64,000 bases of DNA. It comes from CAVSIS01 sp963814875. GTDB lineage: Bacteria > Acidobacteriota > Thermoanaerobaculia > Thermoanaerobaculales > Sulfomarinibacteraceae. Made by a program: the position numbers and the translations under genes. Shown piece after piece: positions 21,101 through 29,046 of the stretch. How positions within the stretch are numbered: position 1 is the stretch's first letter; every line of letters begins with the position of its first letter. The DNA is taken from positions 124,001-188,000 of the forward strand of contig CAWFFJ010000018.1 in assembly GCA_963814875.1 (NCBI GenBank), in the 5' to 3' direction. The notes beneath the pieces are model-generated. The model did no database searches, was not told the origin of the DNA, and saw only the letters and a program-made list of their open reading frames with translations.

Positions 21101-21345
21101 TCGATGCACGCGAAGGCGCTGTGCACCGAGCGTGCGAACGCCGCCGGATCGACGTAGACGGAGATCTCTTTGCCTCTCCGCGTCCCGGTCGCCTCGGAGT
21201 CCTCATGGCAGCTCAGGCAGTCTGCGTTCTCCTGCCCCAGCGCCACGCCACTGACGACGAACAACAACAGGCCGAGAATGACGGAGCCGAGACCAACCCG
21301 GCGCGCTCCCGGCGCTGTGATGTGAGACTTGAGCCGTCGAGCCAT
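18184..21345 (-). CDS. 23-haem cytochrome c fused to a membrane cytochrome b domain
   Basis: 1053 residues. An uncleaved or cleavable signal segment (about 18-38, GSVILGLLLFVVSGVALG) leads into about 700 residues holding 23 CXXCH motifs by my count, evenly spaced and with many distal histidines in repeating blocks ending in CHxxH. The remaining ~330 residues form a cytochrome b561/formate-dehydrogenase-gamma-like module with about five to six helices and histidines at HLVMLLSFF, LHRIGAI, VYHIRDV, IIHSDEALL and TIHFFNTHF. The reading is one unbroken frame. The likely role is quinol oxidation or quinone reduction in the membrane, wired to a long periplasmic haem chain. The donor or acceptor is unknown. 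No outer-membrane porin gene is adjacent. Haem attachment assumes a cytochrome c maturation system elsewhere. Confidence 0.9.
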   Translation of the reverse strand: MARRLKSHITAPGARRVGLGSVILGLLLFVVSGVALGQENADCLSCHEDSEATGTRRGKEISVYVDPAAFARSVHSAFACIDCHTDLEGAELPHAEDLQPVDCASCHDDVAAEHSQGPHGKWPKVPGSPSAACERCHGVHDVLSPKAPDSPVNRARVDNLCGTCHIRELTAVKTSPHIGGGTGAPAASCVDCHRGHSVTAPADPIRQLDTCGTCHAAQAKAHRRSLHGRAAVKGDPLAPSCVTCHGNHAILRHTDEKAPTYVTNIPLLCGRCHREGTAVTKQYDIPQDRILENFSMSVHGQGLYKKGLTVTAVCTSCHTSHDILDHNNPDSSINRANVAKTCMQCHARIEQVHVKVIEGRLWEKEPHKIPSCVECHQPHKIRARSVESVGGAANRDCMRCHGKQDLTMVRNGETISLYVDAEAYDLSTHARVACAQCHNEVTVNHPERACATITHKVDCSICHAEQVQEHELSKHGRLAAAGDTQVPTCLTCHEKHATQSHRLPTARTFSRNIPELCGQCHAAGGVAAARIRADVPDIVESYLKSAHGKGLMESGLVVSASCIDCHTAHKALPPDDPNSSVNRNNLADTCGACHKGIEEQFKTSIHWPGNVVTTKQLPVCEDCHTSHSIGRVDTSDFRFAMMNQCGRCHEDYAKTFFETYHGKVTQLGSSGAAKCYDCHGTHNILPVEDPNSTLSRRNVVDTCAKCHPGAHRQFAGYLTHATHHEPEKYPFLFYSFWFMTILLVGTLTFFLFHTFLWLFRLWRTRDQWRVHKNGKAERYYMRFTRKQRAMHLVMLLSFFTLALTGMTLKFSYMTWAHGLSRALGGFDTMGTLHRIGAITLMALFVYHIRDVFRAKGASGKSWFKFIFGTSSLMFNLDDVKQFWKSAKWFIGRGPRPEYGRFTYWEKFDYFAVFWGVFVIGSTGLLLWFPEFFTRFLPGWAINVATIIHSDEALLAVGFIFTIHFFNTHFRPDKFPMDPVIFTGRVSLEELRHDKPAEYEEFVEQASEEERAKRVVGPAPPKVERAFRIFGFIALGIGLTLIFLILYAMLFGYR

Positions 21346-21520
21346 TCCCCTCGGCCTCCTCGACGTATAACTCTATCCACATGTGAAGAAAATCGCAAGC
21401 TCGCGATTCCGTCTCATTCTGAGATTGAAAAATCGCGCAAACCGTTCGCCTTCAGACCCCTCGCCTCCCAATCAGTCGCATCCGTCACACCTCCCATCGG
21501 CTCCGGCCTGCCTTCCGGTC

Positions 21521-22570
21521 TCACCACCGACCGGCGATCTCGGCGTCGCACTCCGGACAGCGGCCGGCGCCACGGATAAGGTTTTCGGTGACTGAGAATC
21601 CGTGCCGGCGAACCAGCACCTTCCTGCAGCTCGGGCAGTGCGTGTCCTCAGCTCCGTCCAGCTCGCCGGGTAGGTTGCCGGCGTAGACGTAGCGCAGCCC
21701 GCTCTCATGGCCGATGCGCCGCGCGCGGCTCAGGGTCGCGGGCGGAGTCCGTCCCCGGTCGGCCATCCGATAGTCGGGGTGAAAAGCGGTGACGTGCCAC
21801 GGAATGTCTGGGGAAACCGCAGCGAGGAACCCCGCGATGTCGGCAAGCTCCTCGTGGTCGTCATTGAAGCCTGGCACGACCAGCGTCACCACCTCGATCC
21901 AGAAGCCGAGGCGATGCAGCTCTGCAATCGAGTCGAGAACGGCCCGCAGGCTGCCGCCGAGCGATCGGTATGAGCTCTCCCTGAAGCTCTTGAGGTCGAC
22001 CTTGTAGAGGTCCGTGACGGGCCGCAGGTAGGCGAGCACCTCGGGTGTTGCGTGACCGTTGGAGACGAAACCGGTCATCAGGCCGGCTTTGCGGGCATGT
22101 CGAAAGATCTCGACCGCCCACTCCGCTGTGATCAGAGGCTCGTTGTACGTTGAAACGAGAGCTCGGCAGCCGCGGGCAAGCGCACTGGCCACGAGCTCGC
22201 TCGGTTCCGCCGGGTGCGCCCTCGTCACCGCCTGCTCGTCACGCAGGCTCTGCGAGGTCAGCCAGTTCTGGCAGTAGGCACAGTGCAGATCACAGCCGAG
22301 CATCCCGAATGACAGCGCCGACGCTCCCGGTGCAACGTGAAAGAAGGGCTTCTTCTCGATCGGGTCGACCGCCAACCCCGCGACGTAGCCCCACGGGACC
22401 CTCAGCGAGTCACCCTCTCGGGACCGCACTAGGCAGACCCCGCGGCGCCCCTCGCCCAGCCTGCATCGATGTGCGCACGCCCGGCATTCCAGCTTCCCAG
22501 AGGAATGGACGAACGCGAGATCGCTCCGCAATGCGGTCTCGGCTTTGAACCCGCGTGTGGACCGTGCCAT
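21521..22570 (-). CDS. amrS: AmmeMemoRadiSam-system radical SAM enzyme
   Basis: 349 residues. The N-terminal cysteine motif CRACAHRCRLGEG precedes the radical SAM cluster CDLHCAYC (CX3CX2C). VSTYNEPLITAEW, TDLYKVDLKSF and FHPDYRM follow as in AmrS, and the C-terminal cysteines CPSC and CPEC resemble a zinc ribbon. AmrS proteins accompany AMMECR1 and Memo homologues in a poorly understood radical system; those partners are not in this window. ATG 22570 has GGGAGGG upstream; the open frame further upstream to 22729 reads as non-coding. It is divergent from the HEPN-like gene. Confidence 0.85.
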   Translation of the reverse strand: MARSTRGFKAETALRSDLAFVHSSGKLECRACAHRCRLGEGRRGVCLVRSREGDSLRVPWGYVAGLAVDPIEKKPFFHVAPGASALSFGMLGCDLHCAYCQNWLTSQSLRDEQAVTRAHPAEPSELVASALARGCRALVSTYNEPLITAEWAVEIFRHARKAGLMTGFVSNGHATPEVLAYLRPVTDLYKVDLKSFRESSYRSLGGSLRAVLDSIAELHRLGFWIEVVTLVVPGFNDDHEELADIAGFLAAVSPDIPWHVTAFHPDYRMADRGRTPPATLSRARRIGHESGLRYVYAGNLPGELDGAEDTHCPSCRKVLVRRHGFSVTENLIRGAGRCPECDAEIAGRW

Positions 22571-22711
22571 CGCATTCCCTCCCGGAGGCTGACAGACCCT
22601 GCCGTCGCCGGCAGCAGCAACTGCTACACTTCGCCCCAGCACCATGGTAACCTCGAGTTCCGGCATGCAGTCCGATCGACATCCAGCCGTCGCGCGCCAG
22701 GGGAAGTGTTC

Positions 22712-23854
22712 ATGGATTGGCTGCAGCAAAACTTAGACGCCTACCGAGTTGTCACCGAGATTCTCAACGATCTCCGCACGACGGTCCGTCAAGAACTCGA
22801 GCTCAACAAGGGGAAGCTGTGGTATCGCACCGGCCTGCCCCAAGTCGTACTGGACCGGCTCATCGAGCGCAAGGAGAAGGAGAAGGCGATCGACTGGTAC
22901 GAGAATGAGTACCAGCAGCTGATCGACTTCGCGAGCTTCGTGGACATTCTCGAGATTCTCGAGTTCAACACCGCGCTCGTGCCGTCGTTACGGCGACTTG
23001 CCCCCAACACCGCCCTCCTCCACGCGCGGTTCCTCGAGCTCGAGGTGATGCGCGAGAAGCTCGCGATGACGCGACCGATCAGCGAGGCCGAGCTCGGTTT
23101 TCTCACCACCTTCCACACCCGCTTCCGCAAGGCTCTGGAGCAGGTCAAGGCACAGGAAGAAGCTGCTACTGAGCCGGTTGCCGCGAGTGCGGAAGGAGAA
23201 GTGGACGAGGACTCCACCGCGGTCGACGCCGAGGCGGACGGCGACCTTTCGCCGGCGGAGCCGCGCGATGACTCCGCGGGAGAGACCGAGTCTCGCGAAG
23301 ACGAGGATGAAGCCGACGAGCAGGTGGGGAGCGCTCCAACCGAGTCGGACCGGGCGAGCGGGCAGGAACCAAAAGGTAGAGAGTCCCGGCCGCCATCGCG
23401 CTCCGCCTTCGTGCCGCAATCCTCTACTTCGACGCCACCACCGCCCAAGGCTCCCAACCGGGCGGCCGCCCGCGGTGCGGCAGCCGTTGCCGAGCCTGCG
23501 GTCAAGGCCGACAACAGACGATCCGTCCAGTCGCAGCTTGAGGAGAGCGATACTCGGGGGGTCCTGCGCTCGCTGTACCGCGAGGTCACCACCGTCGCAG
23601 AGGGACTTTGGACGAGCGAGATTCCCCCCGCCACAGCGGTCTGGAATCAGGTCAGCGCCCACCCGTGGTACGAGAAGAACATCTCCAAGCTGGGATTGAA
23701 ACCGCTTTCGGACTTCTACGAGATCATCTTCAAGGTCGAGGAGAAGATGAACGGGGGAATCGCCCGGGACCAGCTCCAGGACTTTCTCAAGGAGAGCAAC
23801 TTCGCCAAGGTCCTGCTCTCTCTGCGCGACATGTTCCAGCACAACGGGATCTGA
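22712..23854 (+). CDS. Unfamiliar protein with HEPN-like N-terminus and acidic linker
   Basis: 380 residues, no firm family. The N-terminal ~145 residues are helical and follow the pattern of Swt1/HEPN-like domains: a W-Y-R-TGLP segment near 37-43, then DFASFVDILEILEFN (72-86), then an RFLELEVMREKLAMTR helix (106-121). Catalytic HEPN RNases carry RX4-6H at that helix; here R114 is followed by M119 in the His position, so activity would be lost. An acidic, low-complexity linker (about 148-270) joins a conserved-looking C-terminal helical part (about 275-380). ATG 22712 follows aggggaagtg. A six-haem cytochrome starts 45 bases downstream. Fold assignment is inference. Confidence 0.6.
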   Translation: MDWLQQNLDAYRVVTEILNDLRTTVRQELELNKGKLWYRTGLPQVVLDRLIERKEKEKAIDWYENEYQQLIDFASFVDILEILEFNTALVPSLRRLAPNTALLHARFLELEVMREKLAMTRPISEAELGFLTTFHTRFRKALEQVKAQEEAATEPVAASAEGEVDEDSTAVDAEADGDLSPAEPRDDSAGETESREDEDEADEQVGSAPTESDRASGQEPKGRESRPPSRSAFVPQSSTSTPPPPKAPNRAAARGAAAVAEPAVKADNRRSVQSQLEESDTRGVLRSLYREVTTVAEGLWTSEIPPATAVWNQVSAHPWYEKNISKLGLKPLSDFYEIIFKVEEKMNGGIARDQLQDFLKESNFAKVLLSLRDMFQHNGI

Positions 23855-23899
23855 CTGGAACCGCACGCATACCGGATCATCGCTCGAGGAGGGACCCCG

Positions 23900-25366
23900 A
23901 TGACGAAGAGCCTTAATTGGCGGCGCGGTGCAGTCGCGCGCGTCGTCAACTTTGCGAACAACGCCATCACCATCGCCGGGGTCGTGCTGACCACGCTCTC
24001 AGGGCTCATGCTGATCGTGTTCATCTCCATGCAGGCGTTCGGCGGGCTGCGCAACCCCTACGTCGGCATCTTCGCGTATCTCGTGCTGCCCGCGATCTTC
24101 GTCCTCGGGCTGGTGCTGGTTCCGATCGGCATGTGGCGACGTCGCCGCGCGCTGATCACCGCAGGCGCGACGACGGAGGAGATGGAGACCTTTCCCAGGC
24201 TCGACTTCAACGACCCCGCATTGCGGCGCGTCATGTGGACCATCATCGGACTGACTGCGATCAACGCCGCAATCCTCGGTTCGAGCTCGTTCTTCGCCGT
24301 CCACGAGATGGAGACGGTGTCATTCTGCGGTACGACCTGCCACACCGTGATGCAGCCCGAGTACACGGCCTATCAGGAGTCGCCGCACTCCCGTGTCGCC
24401 TGCGTCGACTGTCACATCGGCCCGGGCGCCTCGTGGTTCGTGAAGTCCAAACTGGACGGTCTGCGTCAGGTCTGGCATACGGTTCTCGGCACCTACCACC
24501 GGCCGATCATGACTCCGTTGCGGACCCTGCGCCCCGCTCGCGAGACCTGCGAGCAGTGCCATTGGCCCACCAAACACCACGGTGACAAGCTGGTCACGTT
24601 GGCCCGCTTCTCCGAGGACGAGGCCAACACACCCGCCTACTCCGCAATGCTGCTTAAGACCGGGGGCGGCAGCCTCGACGCCGGACAGCACGGCGGCATT
24701 CACTGGTGGCACATCGAAGCGGACAACCGGATCCGCTATGTCGCGTCGGACGAGCGGCGCCAGGAGATCGCGTGGGTCGAGCTGCGCCTTCCCGACGGTA
24801 CGATCCAGACCTTCTCACGTCCGGACGCCAAGCTGCCGCCGCCAGCGGAGCTCGACGCCCGCGCCCGGGTCATGGACTGCATCGACTGTCACAACCGGCC
24901 CACACACCGATTCCCGTCCCCGGAAAAGGCCATGGACGACGTGCTCGAAAACCGGCCCGAGCTGCGTGCTCTTCCCTATTACAAGAAGATCGCGGTCAAG
25001 GCGATCAAGGGAACCTATGCCACGCGTGGGGGTGGTATGGAGGCCGTTCGGGAGGCGGTTCTCAGTGCCTACCGTGATAGTGGAACTCCTGGGCCCGCCG
25101 CCAACCCGGCGCTTGTCCCTTCGGCGGCCGATCAGGCCGCCGAAGTCTACGGGAGCATCGTTTTCCCGCAGATGGACACCAATTGGACCACGCACCCGAA
25201 CGACATTGGTCATGATGACTTCCCCGGCTGCTGGCGCTGCCACGACGACGAGATGGCGACCGCGGACGGCAAGCACGTGATCCCGCAGGACTGCGAGACC
25301 TGCCACGTCTTCATCGCCGAGGACAGCCCGACCCCGCCGAACCTCGCCGGCGCCCTCGGCGGCTGA
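23900..25366 (+). CDS. NapC/NirT-type membrane-anchored six-haem cytochrome c
   Basis: 488 residues. Two N-terminal hydrophobic helices (about 22-45 and 57-78) and a third near 110-130 anchor the protein. Six haem-binding motifs follow: one CX3CH (CGTTCH) and five CXXCH (CVDCH, CEQCH, CIDCH, CWRCH, CETCH). The first pair, HTVMQPEYTAYQESPHSRVACVDCH-like in spacing, is typical of NapC/NirT/NrfH quinol dehydrogenases. It likely takes electrons from menaquinol and hands them to a periplasmic partner. GGAGGG precedes ATG 23900. It shares strand and close spacing with the HEPN-like gene. Confidence 0.87.
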   Translation: MTKSLNWRRGAVARVVNFANNAITIAGVVLTTLSGLMLIVFISMQAFGGLRNPYVGIFAYLVLPAIFVLGLVLVPIGMWRRRRALITAGATTEEMETFPRLDFNDPALRRVMWTIIGLTAINAAILGSSSFFAVHEMETVSFCGTTCHTVMQPEYTAYQESPHSRVACVDCHIGPGASWFVKSKLDGLRQVWHTVLGTYHRPIMTPLRTLRPARETCEQCHWPTKHHGDKLVTLARFSEDEANTPAYSAMLLKTGGGSLDAGQHGGIHWWHIEADNRIRYVASDERRQEIAWVELRLPDGTIQTFSRPDAKLPPPAELDARARVMDCIDCHNRPTHRFPSPEKAMDDVLENRPELRALPYYKKIAVKAIKGTYATRGGGMEAVREAVLSAYRDSGTPGPAANPALVPSAADQAAEVYGSIVFPQMDTNWTTHPNDIGHDDFPGCWRCHDDEMATADGKHVIPQDCETCHVFIAEDSPTPPNLAGALGG

Positions 25367-25371
25367 CCGGA

Positions 25372-25585
25372 ATACCACCAAGACACAAAGACACCAAGCC
25401 ATCACAGGGGCAGGAAAGCGGTCCGACAGGTCCCGGCGGCTGCCGGGCGCGCGGCGGGGCATCACACGGTCGATGGCAGTGCCTGATGCCCAGTGCCCAC
25501 CGCCAAGCCAAACCTCTCGATCCAGTAAGCGCCCCAGTTTGGACCCCGCCAGGATCCTATTTGTGTCTTGGTGTCTTGGTGGTAA
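25372..25585. repeat. Intergenic element with inverted terminal repeats
   Basis: The 322-base gap 25367-25688 holds no convincing gene. The arms at 25372-25397 (ataccaccaagacacaaaga...) and 25561-25585 (ttgtgtcttggtgtcttggt...) are reverse complements over about 25 bases with two mismatches. The 160 bases between them show no open frame that looks coding on either strand. It lies between two convergent genes and could end both transcripts or be a small non-autonomous mobile element. Confidence 0.65.
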
Positions 25586-25688
25586 GGAAACGTGGCGCCC
25601 GGCCCTCGCCGAACCGGGAACGCGCCCGCGCTCCAACCAGCAGCGACCCCGCTACGTCTCGCTTCTTGCTTCTCGCGTCTTACGCCGT

Positions 25689-27719
25689 TCAGCTCGGGGG
25701 AAACTGCTCGGTGTACGCGCGGTAGCGGCGCAGGATGCGGCGGGCGTACGTCGCGGCGCGGCGGCAGCGGCAGATGCCAGCCGGAAACCGACGCGCGACC
25801 TCGGGATCGTCGAGCAGCACGAGCGCGGTTTCCACATTGCCGCTCCATCGGTCAGGATCGAGCCCCATTTCGCGGGCGAGGCTGCGCGCATCCGACACGT
25901 GCCGCGGTCCGACGTTGAAGGCGGCGATCGCCATGGCCACCCGGTCGGCGACGGGCGCATCTGCAAACTGATCCATGAGCTGACTGAGGTACGCCGCTCC
26001 GGCGTCGATCGCCTCTCCCGGCGCGTGGGGGTCCTCGACGCCGAGCTCGCGCCACGTGAACGGCATCAGCTGGAACAGCCCTGCCGAGCCGCCGGGACCG
26101 GTGGTCTCCGGGTCGAAGCGAGACTCCTCGTACATCACCGAGGCGACCAGTCGCCAGTCGATACCGTGCTCGCGGGCCGAAGCGCGCAGGTTGCTGTCGA
26201 AGGGTGACAACGCACCAGGCGTCACCCGAGGGGCATCCGGGGGTGTCCAACGATGTCCTGGCACGAGCTCGCTCAAGGCGAGCTCGGCGATGAGGCCCTC
26301 GCTGTCCGCCCAGGCGAGGAAGCCATCCACTGCGGTATGGAGACGAGGGCTCGACGGGTTGAGAACCCAGGTCAGCGGGGCCGACGGTACGACCAGTGGC
26401 CCGATCGCGAGCCCCGGCCGCCCGGCGAGCTCGATTCGAGCGGTGTCTTCGTCGATCACCGCCAGATCGGCTTCCCCCCGTGTCACCATCGAGAGCGCGG
26501 TCAGTGCGTCCGCACCGGGGCGCATGGTTACGAGGTCCATCGGTTCCGGCAACGGCAGCAGTCGACACCACGCCGCGACCGCCGGACTTGCCGCGACCCG
26601 CGCGCCGTCGAGGTCTTCCACTGCCGTCGGGATCGGATCGTCCGAAGGACCGACCGTCACGAGATCGACTTCGCGGTAGACCCGACTGGTCAGGAACCGG
26701 CCCGTGAGGCTGGGATCGAGCGGTTCGTGCAGTGCGGCCAGGTCGCCGTGGCCGGTCTCGAGCCAGTCCAGAGGCTCGACTCCAGGGGGCGGGATGGCGA
26801 GCTCGAGGCGCAGCCTGAGCCGACGACCGAAGCTGACCACGAGGTCGTACTCGAAGCCCTCGAGGCCTCCTCGTTCGACCGTACAGGTGGTCGGCGAGTT
26901 TCGTGTCACCAGTCGCAGCACCCCGACCTTGCGGATCTCGGTCAGGTCGCGGCAGGCCGCGGTCTGGCTGGTTCGTGCCAGCACCTGCTCGGCGAAGAGG
27001 AAGTCGTTCACCGCGGTCAGCAGGTGCGGATTGGTCGCCCGTACCGCCCACACCAGCGGTCGCCGTTCCGCAGCCGGTCCGATCACCCGGAAGCCGTTCC
27101 CAGCACCCATCAGATCGACCAGCCCCGAGTCGGCGATGGTCAGACCGTAGCGACCCGAGCGGACCCTCTCCAGAATGCTCTCCAACGGCACCTCTTCCGG
27201 TACCGGTACCAGGTCGGGCGCGCCCCCGGCACCACCCAAAGCCTCCGGCAGCAACCAGTCCGCATCGGACTGGTGGAGGTGGAGCGGCCGACCTCCCAGG
27301 TCATTGAACCCGCGCACCGGAGACCTTTCGGACGCGACCAGCTCGTCCTCGACCCAGTCGACCGCCGCCGTCGCAGCCAGCTCGCTGCCACGCAGGGCTG
27401 CAGGTGCGAACCGTCCGACGGCAAGGTCGGCCCTCCCGAGAGCGACCGCCTTGAGGAGCTGATCGGCCCGCGCCGCCTCACTCAGCTGCAAGCGGACGTG
27501 GAGCCGCGCCGCAAGCTGAATGAGCAGCGCATGCTCACTGGTCCCGCCGGACACCGGAACCGCGTAGCGCAGGAAGCCTGGTCGGACCACGACCCGCAGG
27601 CGACCCGAGCGGACAATCTCGTCGAAACCGCCGCGGTGCAGCGACGGCTGCTGGCAACCCGCGACGCCCAGGAGGGCGAAAGCGATCACTGGGGGCCGCC
27701 AACGTGGGCCGAGCCTCAT
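25689..27719 (-). CDS. MltF-like lytic transglycosylase lipoprotein with two solute-binding modules
   Basis: 676 residues. A lipoprotein signal ends in GVAGC (Cys 22). Two family-3 solute-binding-like modules occupy about 30-260 (GRLRVVVRPG) and 270-485 (VGVLRLVTRNSP). A soluble lytic transglycosylase domain at about 505-640 has the catalytic Glu in MYEESRFDP and GGSAGLFQLMPFTW. E. coli MltF has one such binding module; two in series is unusual. The role is peptidoglycan cleavage at the outer membrane, probably tuned by ligand. The C-terminus is Cys- and Arg-rich (AGICRCRRAATYARR). Confidence 0.83.
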   Translation of the reverse strand: MRLGPRWRPPVIAFALLGVAGCQQPSLHRGGFDEIVRSGRLRVVVRPGFLRYAVPVSGGTSEHALLIQLAARLHVRLQLSEAARADQLLKAVALGRADLAVGRFAPAALRGSELAATAAVDWVEDELVASERSPVRGFNDLGGRPLHLHQSDADWLLPEALGGAGGAPDLVPVPEEVPLESILERVRSGRYGLTIADSGLVDLMGAGNGFRVIGPAAERRPLVWAVRATNPHLLTAVNDFLFAEQVLARTSQTAACRDLTEIRKVGVLRLVTRNSPTTCTVERGGLEGFEYDLVVSFGRRLRLRLELAIPPPGVEPLDWLETGHGDLAALHEPLDPSLTGRFLTSRVYREVDLVTVGPSDDPIPTAVEDLDGARVAASPAVAAWCRLLPLPEPMDLVTMRPGADALTALSMVTRGEADLAVIDEDTARIELAGRPGLAIGPLVVPSAPLTWVLNPSSPRLHTAVDGFLAWADSEGLIAELALSELVPGHRWTPPDAPRVTPGALSPFDSNLRASAREHGIDWRLVASVMYEESRFDPETTGPGGSAGLFQLMPFTWRELGVEDPHAPGEAIDAGAAYLSQLMDQFADAPVADRVAMAIAAFNVGPRHVSDARSLAREMGLDPDRWSGNVETALVLLDDPEVARRFPAGICRCRRAATYARRILRRYRAYTEQFPPS

Positions 27720-27981
27720 CGCGCCACTCTAGCGTGTCTGCTGCGCCGCTCTCAACGCCCTCGGCGTTGTGGGTGACAGGGAGCCCGGCTCGGCGTATCA
27801 TTCCGTCGCGGCGAGGCCGGGGTCCTCGAAGGCGCCGGCGCCCAGTATGCTCGTGCGGTTTCCGCTGGTCTGATCTGGGTTTGTCGCCCATGGGCCTAGG
27901 AGGAGACCGGTCGCCCGCAGCGCTGCAGAACCCGGACGGGACATCACATCGAGCGTGAGCGTCACGCGGAGTGGAGGGCCG

Positions 27982-29046
27982 ATGACGCAGTATGGTTCCA
28001 TTGTGCTTTGCGCCTGCATGGCCATGGCGGCCTGCACGGCCCAGCAGGGTGATCCCACGCCGCCGCTCGAGGTCCGGCAGGTCCGTATGATGCCGGTCTC
28101 GACGTCCCTCGCTGAGCGCACCCTGACTGCCGTGGGCACCCTCCAACCCGTCGCCAGGGTCTCAGTCGCGGCCCAGGAGGAAGGCGTCGTCCACCAGGTC
28201 CTGGTCCGCGAAGGCGACCTCGTCCGGGCCGGGCAGCTGCTGATTCAGCTCGACGACCGCCAGCTCAGGGCGCAGCTTGCCGAGGCGGAGGCATCGACCG
28301 AAGAGGCGCAGGCGCGGTGGCAGCGCACCCAGGCGCTGCGCGCCAACGGTCTCCTTTCGGCGGCGGAGGAGGACACGTCGCGTGCCGCAGCGCGGATCGC
28401 GGAGGCCCGCGGCGACGTGCTCAAGACAAGGCTTGGCTTCACCCGGATCGCCTCACCGGTCGACGGCGTCGTCATTGCCCGCCACGTCGAGGTCGGCGAC
28501 CTCGCGTCACCCCGATCGCCGCTGCTCGAGCTCGCATCCGGACACGGCCTGCTCCTGCGCGTCCCAGTGTCCGAGCTCGAGGTCGTCCACATCGCTCCTG
28601 GCGACCTGGCACGAGTGACGGTCGACGCCCTCCCCGATCTCGCGCTCAAGGCCCATGTCACCCGCATCTTTCCGTCCGCGGATCCGATTTCGCGCCAGGT
28701 GACGGTCGAGCTCCAGGTCGATGACGCGCCGGCGGACGTCAGGATCGGCTTCCTGGCCCGTGCGCACCTGGTCCTCGAACGGCGCCCCGACAGCGTCGTG
28801 ATCCCCGAAGATGCTGTTCAGCGCGGGTCCGAGATTCCGACCTTCGTGTGGATCGCCGACGGTGACCATGCCAGCATGCGTGCAGTCGAGCTCGGATGGC
28901 GGCTCGACGACGGGGTCGTCATCTCCTCCGGGCTCGCCGCGGGCGACGAGCTGATCGTCGAGGGGCGATCGGGTCTGCGCGACGGTACGCCGATCGAACG
29001 CATGCCGGACCGGACTCCGGCCGCTGCCAGCGGAGCGGGCCCATGA
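27982..29046 (+). CDS. RND efflux periplasmic adaptor (membrane fusion) lipoprotein
   Basis: 354 residues. The signal ends in MAAC, so it is a lipid-anchored HlyD/AcrA-type adaptor. The lipoyl half-motifs flank a short helical hairpin (VAAQEEGVVHQVLVREGDLV, then TRIASPVDGVVIARHVEVGD), and a beta-barrel and membrane-proximal domain follow. ATG 27982 has GTGGAGGG upstream; I rejected a GTG nine codons earlier. Its stop overlaps the pump start (ATGA). No outer-membrane TolC-like gene is present here. Confidence 0.9.
   Translation: MTQYGSIVLCACMAMAACTAQQGDPTPPLEVRQVRMMPVSTSLAERTLTAVGTLQPVARVSVAAQEEGVVHQVLVREGDLVRAGQLLIQLDDRQLRAQLAEAEASTEEAQARWQRTQALRANGLLSAAEEDTSRAAARIAEARGDVLKTRLGFTRIASPVDGVVIARHVEVGDLASPRSPLLELASGHGLLLRVPVSELEVVHIAPGDLARVTVDALPDLALKAHVTRIFPSADPISRQVTVELQVDDAPADVRIGFLARAHLVLERRPDSVVIPEDAVQRGSEIPTFVWIADGDHASMRAVELGWRLDDGVVISSGLAAGDELIVEGRSGLRDGTPIERMPDRTPAAASGAGP

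Noticed and set aside
19474..21579. 701-codon plus-strand open frame over the multihaem cytochrome gene
   Set aside because: The opposite strand carries 23 CXXCH motifs. This frame is low-complexity shadow.
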